Shown here: piece by piece, positions 1-10,440 of the stretch | Layout: the number at the start of each line of letters is the position of its first letter | How positions within the stretch are numbered: position 1 is the stretch's first letter | Origin: Pampus argenteus | Taxonomy: Eukaryota; Chordata; Actinopteri; Scombriformes; Stromateidae | NCBI GenBank assembly: GCA_036937835.1 | Contig: CM072878.1 | Coordinates: forward strand, 19,200,501-19,264,500 | DNA length: 64,000 bases | Reading direction: 5' to 3' | The notes under the pieces: model-generated | The model's input: the letters and a program-made list of their open reading frames with translations, nothing else | Told to the model about the DNA's origin: nothing | Databases searched by the model: none | Translations under genes and position numbers: made by a program

Positions 1-2400
1 CTACGGTGCAGCATGAAACACAAACAATATGCTAATCACACCTGTTTCAATTAGAGGCCGGGAATCCGTGAAATCCATATCATTATTTACTTATTGTTTT
101 GCATTTTGCCTCAGAAAAAAAAGAAGCTGGAAAATGAACAAGAAACACTGACATGAAGTAGTGGACACACACAAAGTGATGTCATCATGTCATCAGTTAT
201 ATTAGCTTCAGTTTGAGACTTCAAATTAATATTAAGAAAATCTGTGTTACAATATGGGTTTGATATATATTTATATATCCTTTAATATTATATTATATAT
301 ATTATCATCTAAAATGATATGTCTTAGCTTGCGAGGCCCCAAACATCATGACTTACATGACATGATGATGTAAGAAAACTTTTGTCTGTAATTTGCACAG
401 ATTTTGATTGTTTTTATTATATTTTAATTTATCTGTAGACAATTGAAATAACTACATGCATTACTTGATACACAGTATGCACAGGAGCCATTCACGGTCC
501 TGGTTTTATACCAAGGACAAGTCAACTGGCTCTCTTTAATCCACACATGGTGAAAGTTAAAAACATCCAAACTGTAGGAAACAACCACGACAGAGTCTCA
601 ACTCTTCCGTAACGTCTTCAGATATTTTGCTGAGCTTAAAATGGTAAACGTTAAACAGCTGTTATGAAACCACTGCTCAAAAAGAATAATGTAAATGTTT
701 CTGTACTGAACAACTCGGCCATGTCCAATATACCATGTTGATTAAAAAAAATAAAAAATAAAAAATCACTAAAAGCAGTTTTTAGGTTTTTACTGTTGTT
801 AAGACGTACTGTCAGAAATAAACTGTTTTTAGCTGCTATGTGAATAATATACTGAATAATACGTGCGGAATAAAAGCTGCATACATCTCTTATTGATGCA
901 TTCGTGAGTCCGTGTCGAGGCTCTGACGTCCTGACATGTGGCTCTGGGGTTTCCAGTCCGTAAACGGAGGAAAGTTAGAGGCTGGAGTTGTTTTACACAA
1001 ACAGTAGATTTTTATCTGACCTGCAACATTTCATGTGTTGAACTTCTGTACCGGCTTCACTTTGTGTGACTGCAGAAGACTATTTACCACCAATTATCTC
1101 TGTCTGTGTTAGCCACAGAGTGCAAATTAAAAACAAAACATAAAAATAGGTGGTCTCATCAACAATCATTATAAAAGCTGAATATGAGAAAAGAGCAACC
1201 GAGCAGATTTTAAACGGTCCTACCGCAAACTCATGTTTTATAATAAAACTAACTAAAATAAGGTGACATTTTTACATTATTCTCATAATAACCTGAACCC
1301 TCCTTGTTGTGAATGAGTCATTTATTATACTAAACATTTAGTCTGCATTAAAGTCAACAATTAATATTATTAAATAATACATGGAAGTACATTGAAATGA
1401 AGTTTCATAACATGCTCTCGTTATTGTCACGTTGCCCGCGTGTTGATGAGGATTAGAGGTTGTTGAGATTAGTAGGCGGCCCGCCCACTAACCGCAAAGA
1501 CACCGCTGCAACAGGAATTTACATCCTGTAAATATCTTCAGTTGTTTTTAATATTTATATATAAATATATAATAATGTATTTTAAGAGTATAGCCTGCAG
1601 CTGCTTGGTTTTGATTGACACAAGTCCTTCTTTTATGAATGTGTATTGATATGAAGCGATAAACATTTCCAATCTGCGTCTGTAGAGCCTGATGTTTATC
1701 TGAACATGGCTGTCATCTTTATATTCACAGTGATGGATTAGCTTCATACTCATAAACAGAGGAAGTGTAATGCATCTTGAAAAATACGATCAGGAAAATC
1801 AAACATACAGGAATTATTTATTATCCTTAAACCTAAATCATAACCTTTACGTAACGCCTGGAAAGATTTTTACCAAAATATAAACTGCAGAAATGTAACA
1901 AACATAACATTTAATCCTCCTACCAGAAACTCAGCATAACAAGACCACATGCACCACAGACACGCTCACAAACACGCTCATGCCCACATTTGCCCACACA
2001 GGGGGGGCTGGCAGGGTGCGCTCTATGACAGCTGGTGAAAACCGGGTGTGCTGTGGCTGCTAGAAGGAGCAGATTCAGGTGACATCTGTGCCTCCTGTTG
2101 CAGCGCAATAGTAGAAACACTAAAAGTGAATTACAACATTAATGATAGTGCTCTGCAAGCTGTCGTTCCATATTACGCATCCATTATTCCTTGCATGAGT
2201 ACTCAGAGGCATCGTGAAGGAAAAGGGCCGCAACCCCCCCCCGCCCTGCAACTCCTCCACCTCCACAAAAAAAGCCCCCTCGCTGAGAGAAGGAGCAGTT
2301 GTTGGTTTATACATTGTTGGTTTATAGTGTAACACCTTCCATCACTATACATTGTCACCACATGGCACCGCGTGCTGACTGGATGACTGATTCTCTTTCT
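1..2400. other. AT-rich unique sequence, no gene seen
   Basis: This stretch has no coding, RNA or mobile feature that I can support. It holds short AT-only tracts, for example around 258-305 and an A-rich tract at 746-769. A perfect 18-bp AT palindrome lies at 1551-1568. Stop codons are frequent in all frames, and the few open frames of 60-95 codons overlap one another on both strands, as expected by chance. Confidence 0.6.
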
Positions 2401-2460
2401 CTCCATTTCCATCCCTCACTTCATCTTTCGAGCAACCTCCCACCCCTGACCCCCCCATAC

Positions 2461-2481
2461 CCCCCCCCCCCCCCCCCCCCC
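2461..2481 (+). repeat. Poly-C tract (21 C)
   Basis: An uninterrupted run of 21 C, preceded by further C-runs in 2440-2456. The minus strand is therefore a long G-run able to form G-quadruplex structures, and the + strand could form an i-motif. Its length should be unreliable in sequencing and assembly. Confidence 0.9.
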
Positions 2482-2499
2482 TCCTCCTCTCTGCACCGC

Positions 2500-2640
2500 C
2501 GACGCTATTTCAGACAACATTTGTTTGATCTTGCCGCCCTCTACAGCTGAATGAAATCAATCTGGGAGAGATGTCATGTGTGAGCAGAAATGATTGGCCG
2601 CAACAATAACATGTATTTGAGAACATAGAGCCGGTGCCCT
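2500..2640. promoter_or_regulatory. Candidate enhancer-like non-coding block
   Basis: A compact, repeat-free stretch with an inverted CCAAT (ATTGG at 2593-2597), a SOX-like AACAAT (2602-2607) and a CTCF-like core on the minus strand at 2533-2547. Its composition differs from the AT-rich filler to the left. Conservation was not tested. It could equally be ordinary unique DNA. Confidence 0.25.
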
Positions 2641-2666
2641 CTGTCTATGAGGCTGTGAGGCTGGAC

Positions 2667-2683
2667 GCATGCATGCATGCATG
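2667..2683. repeat. (GCAT)n microsatellite
   Basis: About four copies of the self-complementary tetranucleotide GCAT, followed by an alternating purine-pyrimidine GTGCGCGTGC tract. The combination could form Z-DNA or a small cruciform. Confidence 0.85.
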
Positions 2684-3129
2684 TGCGCGTGCAAACACAC
2701 AGCGGCGTGGCAGACACATGCCTGATAGGCATCACATAGACATCTCTGAGCTGTCACCCATCCCCAGACTTTCAATAACTTCAAATCCCCCGAAAACTTG
2801 GAGAATAAAGGCAGAGTCGATCACTCATAGCTCCCTTCACTCGGCTCTTCTCTTCAGGGAAATAACAGCCGAAGGAGAAAAACAAAGTCAGGATCCCATC
2901 CTCTCCCGCAGAAAAGCACTCGCATCCCCGGAGGACACGGGGAGAACACTTCTTTCATCATTCTGCTTAAGACACAATAAAAAAAAGATTCATTTAAGTT
3001 GTTGTGACATGAATAGCACGCAGGTATAAACCGACTATACGGGTGGATCAATGGTAATCAAAGGTGGATTTTTAAGAATAAAAGCTAGTTGGTGGTATCA
3101 CTAACACGCCTGCCTACACATTTCTATAG

Positions 3130-3480
3130 GAGTCTGTGTGTGATTTGGATTTGTGCCATGCAGGATCGAATGGCGGGCGCTCCCTCAACAACGTCTCTGG
3201 AGAACACAAACAGATCGCGGGCACATCTAACCGCAGCTCCGCGCCGCTGACTGGCTGTGATTTCTTCATTCAGGAGCGAGTGCCACAAAATGTGTCGTAC
3301 TTGAAGTGTTTCACAATTACCAGCTGATTATATCAGCCGCATTAGCATATTAAAAGGAAGACTACTTGAACACACAGATAATGACGGAGTGTTGAAAATA
3401 ATTTCCCCACTCATTATCGACGGCAGACACTGAGATCTGGGAGAGGAAATGACGATGAATACCTGAAACCTTCAGTGTGT
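3130..3480. promoter_or_regulatory. Candidate conserved-type enhancer block
   Basis: A G+C-balanced, repeat-free stretch bounded on the right by AT-rich filler. It contains an E-box CAGCTG (3321-3326) followed about 15 bp later by ATTAGCATAT (3341-3350), which resembles a POU octamer, and the homeodomain-type cores ATTA, TAAT and CATTA. This mixture is typical of developmental enhancers. No open frame across it resembles a protein I know. Confidence 0.35.
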
Positions 3481-3489
3481 AAGTAACAA

Positions 3490-4630
3490 CAATTACAGAG
3501 AAATTAGATCAGACTGTGTTGGTGATTCCAATTTAAAAAGTTGCAGATACCTGGAGAAGAAAACATAAAGAAACGGTTATTTTCACTTCTCTTGTTCACT
3601 ATTGTGCTTTAATTTAAATATCAGCTGACACTTTTGCTTTAAACCTGCATCCTGAAAACATAATCCTGACGGATAACATGATATCAATACTTAATAAAAA
3701 GGACTTTATATTTGAAACAACTGATAAAACACTGCACATGTTAACCCCTTATATAAAATGTATTCACATCTCTGTGCCGTGTGACATACTGTATGCTTTC
3801 ATTATATTTAATTGGTTTCATTTTTGCATGAGAGGTTTGCAGTTTGTTGATTAATATGTACGCAGTTTGGACACGATGACAGAGTCACACTTTAGTGAAA
3901 ACACATAGTGACTATTAATTCATTTTCATAATTAATTAATATGTCTGGAAGTTTCTTGTTTTTATTCAGCCTGCGATCTAAAACCTAAAGATATTCAGTG
4001 TATAACAACATTAACACGCTGAAAGATGAATTTTATGTTAGTCTGTCAATTAATCAACATTAATCAATTGTTCCTGCAACTTAAATGAATCGGTCATTTA
4101 CAAAGACTTTGGTTGGTTTGGTCAATTCTGATAATAAATCTAAAAACTATGGGGTATTATTATCACATGACCCACAATATTTAACATGAATGAGGTAAAT
4201 ATGCAGTATGTTAATTCTTCAGTTCATGTTATCTGTTACCGGCCAGCAGGACGTTGCAGCTGAAGCAACATGAATACTTCTTCATCATTCGTTCTGGTTT
4301 GTCTTTCATCAGCGACATGTTGCTTGCTCATTCTGGAGCTCTGTCCTCCATTGTTGAGCTGCTGAAAATGCGTGCGGACGTGAAGGAGACTCTGAATGTC
4401 ATGAAATTCATCAGGCTGCAAGGTTGTTTTTTTGGGGGTTTTTTTTTCGTTCAGCGTGCAGACAGAAGTGAGTTTTCAGAAGCAGAAATATCAGCACCAG
4501 GTCAGCAAATCATTAAGTTATTAACATTTATCAGCAACTATCACAGCCTCCCAGCAGATGTGTGATGGTCACTTTTGAAGCATTGAGATGCTTTTCAAGT
4601 ACATTGAAATATTTCATTTGACAACGGTAG
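3490..4630. other. AT-rich filler, no gene seen
   Basis: Mostly AT-rich unique DNA with short T-runs (4429-4447) and a TAATTAATTAAT tract near 3930. A 103-codon open frame over 4254-4565 on the + strand has a matching antisense frame, low-complexity composition and no recognisable domain, so it is not annotated as a gene. Confidence 0.5.
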
Positions 4631-4639
4631 GTGGATTCT

Positions 4640-5010
4640 TACCTACCACCACTGTTAATCAATACACACTTTTCTTGCCCTTTTCCTACTTCGTACACGT
4701 ATCTCCCTGTCTCACCAAACTGGTGAATTTGTGCTCTTAATCAGCTTGCCTGCCTTGTCTCTTCACTGGAGGCTGGCGACACGCTTCTCTTCCCCCTTAA
4801 TTCCCCGGCTCTCAACAGACAGGCGCACTGATTAACATGCACGCCCAGGTAGGAGCTCCCTCCAACACAACCCCGCTGCCCACCAGGTCCACACACCATT
4901 ATCCCCGCTACTCAATAGCACCCATTTCAATGCACATCTGTCGAGCTGCCGCATCCCCGCTCCTTAATTAGCTTTACAACTTTCTCTCACTTCTGGATGG
5001 AAAATAAGGG
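4640..5010. promoter_or_regulatory. Candidate enhancer-like block
   Basis: Repeat-free, C-rich sequence with homeodomain-type sites: GTTAATCA near 4656, TTAATCAG near 4738, GATTAACATG near 4832 and TTAATTAG near 4964. It ends at the purine-rich stretch before 5020. The cluster of sites is the only support. Confidence 0.28.
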
Positions 5011-5560
5011 ATAAATTTGTGGCCGGCGCGCAGATAAAAAGCAGTAGGAGTAGGAGACATGTGCTGAATGCCGAGATGTGTGTGTTTATGTGTGTGTTTG
5101 AAGGGGTTGCGGCCATGATTCACATTAATTCCTCTCATGTCCAGGCCCCAGCATCACCAGGAAACCCCGTCCTCCTCCTTGGCTTCACGCTACCGTCTCC
5201 ACCCGGAGCATACAGCCCCACCAGCATGTGCCTTATCTTATCACTCTCCCTCTCACATCGATTCCCCTTTTGCGCTTTAGAGTTCGTCTTCATAGACAGC
5301 TTCAAAGCTGCCCTGACTGCCTTTTGATTCTCATCCGTCTCCTCCATCGATGCCGATCGTCATCCTGGGCGGCGACGATGAAGGTGTCGTTTCTCTCATT
5401 GGAGTTGTTGCTAACGCTAATACGTTACGCTCTCTGTTATCCCGGCGCGTTTGTCAGCAGCTTGAAAACAAACCAAACAAGTATACACAGAGAAAGAAGA
5501 GGCATCCAATTAATATGAAATTGTCTCCAGAAGTCAATAAGGTTTTAGTTCCACTTGAGT
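5011..5560. other. Unique sequence, nothing identified
   Basis: Base composition is mixed and there are no repeats. Overlapping open frames of 70-102 codons on both strands are uninformative and contain no motif I recognise. Confidence 0.4.
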
Positions 5561-5900
5561 TTGTCTAAGTAAGGCTAATTACTCTGCGCATTTAGTTTAT
5601 ACTATTTACACTTGGCCCCTGTCATTAATACAAGCTGTAATCCTCCGACCCGTGTTTTCTGCGTGTGTCGACGAGCCTTATGCCAGTTGCCAAAAATACT
5701 TAAGCTTATTTCCCATTCCCGAAGGCTCCAGCTACTATTTCATCCACAAACAATGTGAAATTAATCACCGTTACTATGGCGATGAGCATCGAACAATATC
5801 ATAATCAGTGCCGCCATCAAGAATTTAGTTTCAATCCAGAGGGGCAAAGGTTGCTGAGGAAAGAAGAACAATGAGTTATTTTAGTCGCTCTGCTACTCTA
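5560..5900. promoter_or_regulatory. Candidate enhancer-like block
   Basis: A repeat-free block containing a SOX-like AACAAT (5749-5754) followed directly by AATTAATCACC (about 5759-5768), plus ATAATCAG and several ATTA cores. The tight pairing of a SOX core and a homeodomain core is a common enhancer arrangement. Conservation is untested. Confidence 0.32.
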
Positions 5901-6079
5901 CATACATGGCAGCTTCATTAGAACTACCCACTGTGTGCATAACCTTCTGCAGGCCTCCTACCAACCAGCTCCAGTATTAGAAATACTAATCTCCTATGTG
6001 TATTTCACCCTCCATCCTTCCTTCCATCCAGCAATTATGCCCCCCGCCATCAAAAGCCATCAAAACAGTAATTTCACTT

Positions 6080-6240
6080 TTTCACAGGCAGGCTTTTCAC
6101 ATTTCCTTCCGTGAAAGGCCTGAATCATCCCCTTATCTCCATGGCTATTACACAGTGTGCATGAGAGTGAAAACAATGGGCTCGGCGTGATGAGATCATG
6201 GCACTTCATTTCTCTGAGACAATCCACCGGCTGCAAGGAG
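6080..6240. promoter_or_regulatory. Candidate enhancer-like block
   Basis: A repeat-free stretch of balanced composition between pyrimidine-rich and G-rich flanks, with an inverted pair TTTCAC/GTGAAA near 6096-6116. Support is weak and compositional only. Confidence 0.2.
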
Positions 6241-6568
6241 GACGGGGACGGTGAGGGCCGCGGGATTTCTCGGTCACTGAGCCCAGGGCTGTGAGGCAGG
6301 TCATCTCCAGGGGGGTGTGATGGTGGTGAAGGGGCTCTCATACTATCACAGAGGTTTCTGAAGCCCAGAAACAAAGATCAGTGACTGGAACTCAAACTAG
6401 GACCTTTTATTGCTGCTTGTGTACGGAAACCTTGGGAGGATCAAGCGGCGCTGCTGCATGAGCAGCGTGCTGCTTGTGTGCCGGGTTGGTTCGGCGTCTG
6501 GCTGAGACAGAGAGAGAGAAGGAGGGGGTGCTCGACAGAAGAGGATGTGGCAGAGTGAAGTGACAGGC

Positions 6569-6618
6569 GCGGGGACGGAGGGAGGGAGGGAGGGAGGGAG
6601 GGAGGGAGGAGGAGGAGG
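6569..6618 (+). repeat. (GGGA)n tract with G-quadruplex potential
   Basis: A run of about ten GGGA units follows a GCGGGG start and grades into GGA repeats up to about 6630. At least four GGG runs separated by a single A make this a textbook intramolecular G-quadruplex sequence on the + strand. A second G-run (12 G) lies at 6939-6950. Confidence 0.85.
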
Positions 6619-6619
6619 C

Positions 6620-7590
6620 TGGAGTTGCAGGAAGAGACAGCTCACTAGTGACTAAAACAGCAGGTCTGAGATCCAAATTGTTTTCTCTTGCTTCCTGGCT
6701 GCAGCGATCACAGTCTCTTCTCTGTCCCAAAGTATTTTCCTAATCAGCTTCTTCCTGTAAGTCACTGGAACCAAAGGTAGCAACGAGTTTTATTTGAATA
6801 ATGTTTAGAGGCCTGAAGAAATAAAACCATCCAGCATATATTAGAGAACGCCTGAATAATGAAACATATTCTTGTGTAGCAGACAAACATATTGTTTTTC
6901 TGCTTTCGTATACTATTAATCAGCTTATGAGCCCTTCTGGGGGGGGGGGGCTCTCCAGACACACATGTTGGGGACTCATCGTGGACTCTACGTGAATAAT
7001 GATGTGCCAGAGTCAGAACTTACTGGGTATTTCCAGTGAGAGCTATCAGAAAATATGTTTTCCTGCATGTGGGAATCGAAGCAGGTGAGACATCTCATCT
7101 CTGTGACATCAAGAAACATATTCTACTTACTTGATGGTTGATTGTCTATCTTTAGCACTGATCTCTAACATAAATATCCTTGTTTTAGTATATGTATTAT
7201 ATCATCATATTCAGATGATGTTGCTAATAGTGACTACTGTATTCATTTGCACCCTATAGATTGATATGTAACCGATGTTTTATGTTTTATGATGCTGGTT
7301 ATTATCTAATGAAGACGGACTGGATACAACGGTGTAGCTGTACTAAAGTTTTTACCTTTCTGCCAATGCAGCTGATAAACTACAGATCTAATGTAGTGGA
7401 GAACTAGCAGCAGTTTTACATGTTTAACATTACAGGCTGCTGTGTTTTAGATATTGTGATTTACTTTTCTACCGTTCCTGGCAATCCATACAGAATTAAA
7501 ATCTCTTAGCAGACTCAGTAGAGCAAATCTTAATTCATTATTGTCAGAGTTGCATTATTATGGTGAGTTAATACAGGCAGACTTTTCAAA
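6620..7590. other. AT-rich filler, no gene seen
   Basis: Unique AT-rich DNA with the poly-G run at 6939-6950. No coding, RNA or mobile feature is supported. Confidence 0.5.
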
Positions 7591-7597
7591 TCAATCT

Positions 7598-7667
7598 GCA
7601 GTTAAACTGCATTACCATGAAAATATAATGTAGGTAAATCCATTAGCAGGTTTCTCCTAATGGATTT
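7598..7667. other. Palindrome plus 11-bp inverted repeat
   Basis: The interrupted palindrome GCAGTT-A-AACTGC lies at 7598-7610. It is followed by a perfect 11-bp inverted repeat with a 10-nt loop: arm AAATCCATTAG at 7636-7646 and its complement at 7657-7667. Outer flanks on both sides also carry CATGAAAAT-like and GTTAA words in inverted orientation, so this may be the core of a decayed palindromic mobile element. No family is assigned. Confidence 0.5.
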
Positions 7668-7918
7668 TCATACTGCATGGAAATTAACTAAAGCTGCCTT
7701 TAAAAGAGGGAAGTATAAACAACAAATTTCTTAAACTGTTCAGCGTGCATTTCAAACATGTTATGGATACATGATTTGTAGTTAAGGAGCTCAAATTTGC
7801 GGTGTGGTCCTTTAAGATTTGCAAACAATTCAATGACATATCTCCCATCCTCCTTTTCCATTACTGAGCTATGTTTCTATGTCTTTAACTCTGCATTTGT
7901 CTGTCTTGTGTAGCACGT

Positions 7919-7920
<2 letters not shown>

Positions 7921-7952
<32 letters not shown>
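7921..7952. repeat. (AC)16 microsatellite
   Basis: Sixteen AC dinucleotides preceded by GCACGTGT, so the alternating purine-pyrimidine tract is slightly longer and Z-DNA prone. It is followed by a CT-rich pyrimidine stretch to about 7997. Confidence 0.95.
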
Positions 7953-7954
<2 letters not shown>

Positions 7955-8019
7955 CCTCTCTATCTCTCACTCCATCTCTCTTCCTCTTTTTCTCATTGGA
8001 AGAGGGGGAATCGGGTGGG

Positions 8020-8290
8020 GTGGAATGATCGTGTTAGGGGGTTCACAGAAGACTGACTGTTTATTATTGTCTTCGGCCCACTTAACTCTGACAGTAACAG
8101 AATGAGATGGGGAGAGAAGCGAGTGCCATTAATCACGGTGTCGGGAGGGCCTGAGCCGAGCAGAGACGCATCCATATCGCATGTGCCTGGGAGAGGAACA
8201 CAAAGTGATTTTCAGGCCAGCCGGCCTCGTAGCGCCGCTGTGCAACCTCCAAGTTCAGGCTGCTGGCAGATGAAGAGTGCAGGGGGAAGA
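8020..8290. promoter_or_regulatory. Candidate enhancer-like block
   Basis: Repeat-free and G+C-balanced, with CCATTAATCAC (about 8127), several CpGs and an AGCGCCGC stretch near 8231. It contrasts with the AC and pyrimidine tract on its left. The assignment rests on composition and motif content only. Confidence 0.28.
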
Positions 8291-8599
8291 AGTGGGCGGC
8301 TTTTCACACTCAATCTTCTTCAAATGTTCTGACACATTCTGCACCTACAGCCACCCCCTGTTACCGGCAAACCTAAACAAGGTTCAGCGCTATTTAAAAA
8401 CCCAAAATGCCTCGCGCAGGAAGTCAGATCACCGAAAGGGGAAAGTCATTAACCGGTGTTTTTATTTGAACTTATCATTATAGCACAGCGCTAGTAGAAG
8501 ATTAACTGGATTAGATCCGGCTGTACTGATATTTTTAAACCGTCTGGTTAGCGGCAACATTAGCACTTGGTCATTTTCAACAAAAAGTGCATTCGTCTC

Positions 8600-8920
8600 A
8601 TACGTCAGTGGCAGCCTCAGTCTGTCAGCCGTCAGTCTGTGCCCACCATGCAGGGACGTTATGAAGCCTCGCCGCCCGTGCCACCCGGCTGATTGACAGC
8701 TGTGTCTCTTAAACCCCCTCCCCCATAGCAACAGCAGCCGCACACCTTCCTCTGCTATCAGTGACACCCAGATGTGCTACAGCAGCTGTCTCCCAGATTA
8801 TTCCTCCGCGTCTCCGAGCCGCCATCTACATAGACAGCCGTCTAAATATTTAATCGTGCCAGAAGGCGCTGCTGCTGCACCACATACTTTAGCCAGGGAA
8901 ATACAGTATCTCCACCTGAG
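8600..8920. promoter_or_regulatory. Candidate enhancer with exact PBX-MEIS decamer
   Basis: Contains TGATTGACAG at 8690-8699, the established composite site for PBX with MEIS or PREP homeodomain proteins. It overlaps the E-box CAGCTG at 8697-8702. Further right are TATTTAATCGTG (about 8847) and a partial CTCF-like core around AGAAGGCGCT (8861-8870). The block is G+C-balanced and repeat-free until the G-rich tract at 8970. Confidence 0.4.
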
Positions 8921-8969
8921 AAGATAGACTGTGAGAGATGTGGAAAGCCAAGACAGAGAAAAGAGGTGA

Positions 8970-9000
8970 GGGGGGGTGAAGGGCTGGGGGGGTGGGGGGG
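8970..9000 (+). other. G-quadruplex-type tract
   Basis: Four G-runs of 7, 3, 7 and 7 G separated by TGAA, CT and T give a strong predicted intramolecular G-quadruplex on the + strand. It sits on the right shoulder of the PBX-MEIS-bearing block. Confidence 0.75.
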
Positions 9001-10290
9001 TCACGAATGGGCCTGGCTGAGTTAAGCTACAGGTAAAAACCTCAGATGATGGTATATGCCACATTTTTTAGACAAATGACAGCGGTGCTGGAATAGATGA
9101 CGGGCTGCGTTTTGGGTATACCCTGAGGACAACGCGCCTGACATCAAATGTCTAACAAGCCAGACAAGACCATTCTGATTTCCTGCTGTACCTTCAGGGA
9201 GAGACTCAGGCACCCTTGAATGTGACATTGCTAACCATGATGCAAAAATTACATTGTGTATATGCTAGCGTCTGTCTTTCTGTCGAGTTCTTCAGCTGCT
9301 TTATTTCCGCATGCATGTGCGTGTTCATCTGAGTGTGATCAGAATACACACAGCACCTCAGGTACTTTCTGTAATTTGGATTTTTTTTTTTTTTTTTTTA
9401 AAAAGCCTTGGCTCATTCCCAAGCAACAGATTGCTGCTGTCGCTGGAGTTGCGCCTCACAGATGGAGCAGCATCACTTCCTGAGGAGCCTGACAGGATCA
9501 ATCCAGGAGCTCATTCGCTCGCAGTCAATTAAGCCATGTTAGTTTTGACAGGAGCCACGGGCAAAATAACAGCCGTCACTGTCTGGGAGGAAAATGTTAG
9601 GACCAAACAAAAAAACAAAAAAAAAGCACTTGTTTACTGGAGGGGGGACTGACTTTGGAGAGAAAGGGGCTGCTGGCTGCATGGAGCCACAGCGGGAGCT
9701 CCAGCTGATATGACGGCGAGTGACGTCTGAACCGCAGCAACAGTCAAAGAGTTTAATTAGTTTGAAAACACAAAGCACCCTGGGTGATTTAATGAATTCC
9801 AAAATGAGCACTAATCATGACCTTCATCGATTCTGATGGCATATTCAGTCCAGCTGTCCGACTCGTGCGTTCTCAGCCAAGATCCTGTCCTCTGTATCTT
9901 GTATTTTCATTCTTACATGTGATATAGGCCATTTGAATTGTTCATGAAAATGCTGCTAAAATGCCTCCTCTGATTTCTTAATAAAGCAAATTATTCTGAA
10001 GTGAATAATACAATACAAGAAAATGAAACAAGCTAGAAATCTCAGTGTACCACCTACTGAGAGAAGAGGTGGAGCTGGTCTCTTTGAATCTATTGGAAGG
10101 AGAGTAAAACTCTTTGATTAGGATATGTAGGTAGGTAGCTGTGGGCGATGGACTGAAAACACTTGGCATCTGCTTGCAAGTCTCTGCACACCCGAGGTGA
10201 GGGACACACACACTAACACACACACACTTTTCCCCGGCTGAGCTCGGCTTTACCCTGGGCATCATTACAGACACTACACATCCCTCCTTT
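9001..10290. other. Unique sequence with poly-T, no gene seen
   Basis: Holds a 19-base T-run at 9381-9399 followed by AAAAA, an A-rich stretch near 9608-9626 and a short CA tract near 10205-10228. A more balanced piece at about 9470-9600 (TCAATTAAGCC, TTTTGACAGGAGCC) could be regulatory, but the support is thin. No coding feature is supported. Confidence 0.45.
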
Positions 10291-10299
10291 GAAGGGTTA

Positions 10300-10440
10300 T
10301 CAAGGCTCCTCATTAAAGATGTCCCTGGCTTTCTTAGTGATGTGGGCCTCCACAGGGCGTAATATACCCCTTTAATTAGTTTGCAAACTCATTAGTGTGT
10401 GCCGGGCAATTAAATGTCCTTCCTTCAGAATAGTTTACAA
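10300..10440. promoter_or_regulatory. Candidate enhancer: homeodomain cluster with palindrome
   Basis: TAATTAG (10373-10379) overlaps the perfect 12-bp palindrome AGTTTGCAAACT (10378-10389). CATTAG follows at once, and CAATTAAAT lies near 10408. Several homeodomain-type cores therefore fall within about 45 bp around a palindrome. This density suggests a regulatory site rather than filler. Confidence 0.38.
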
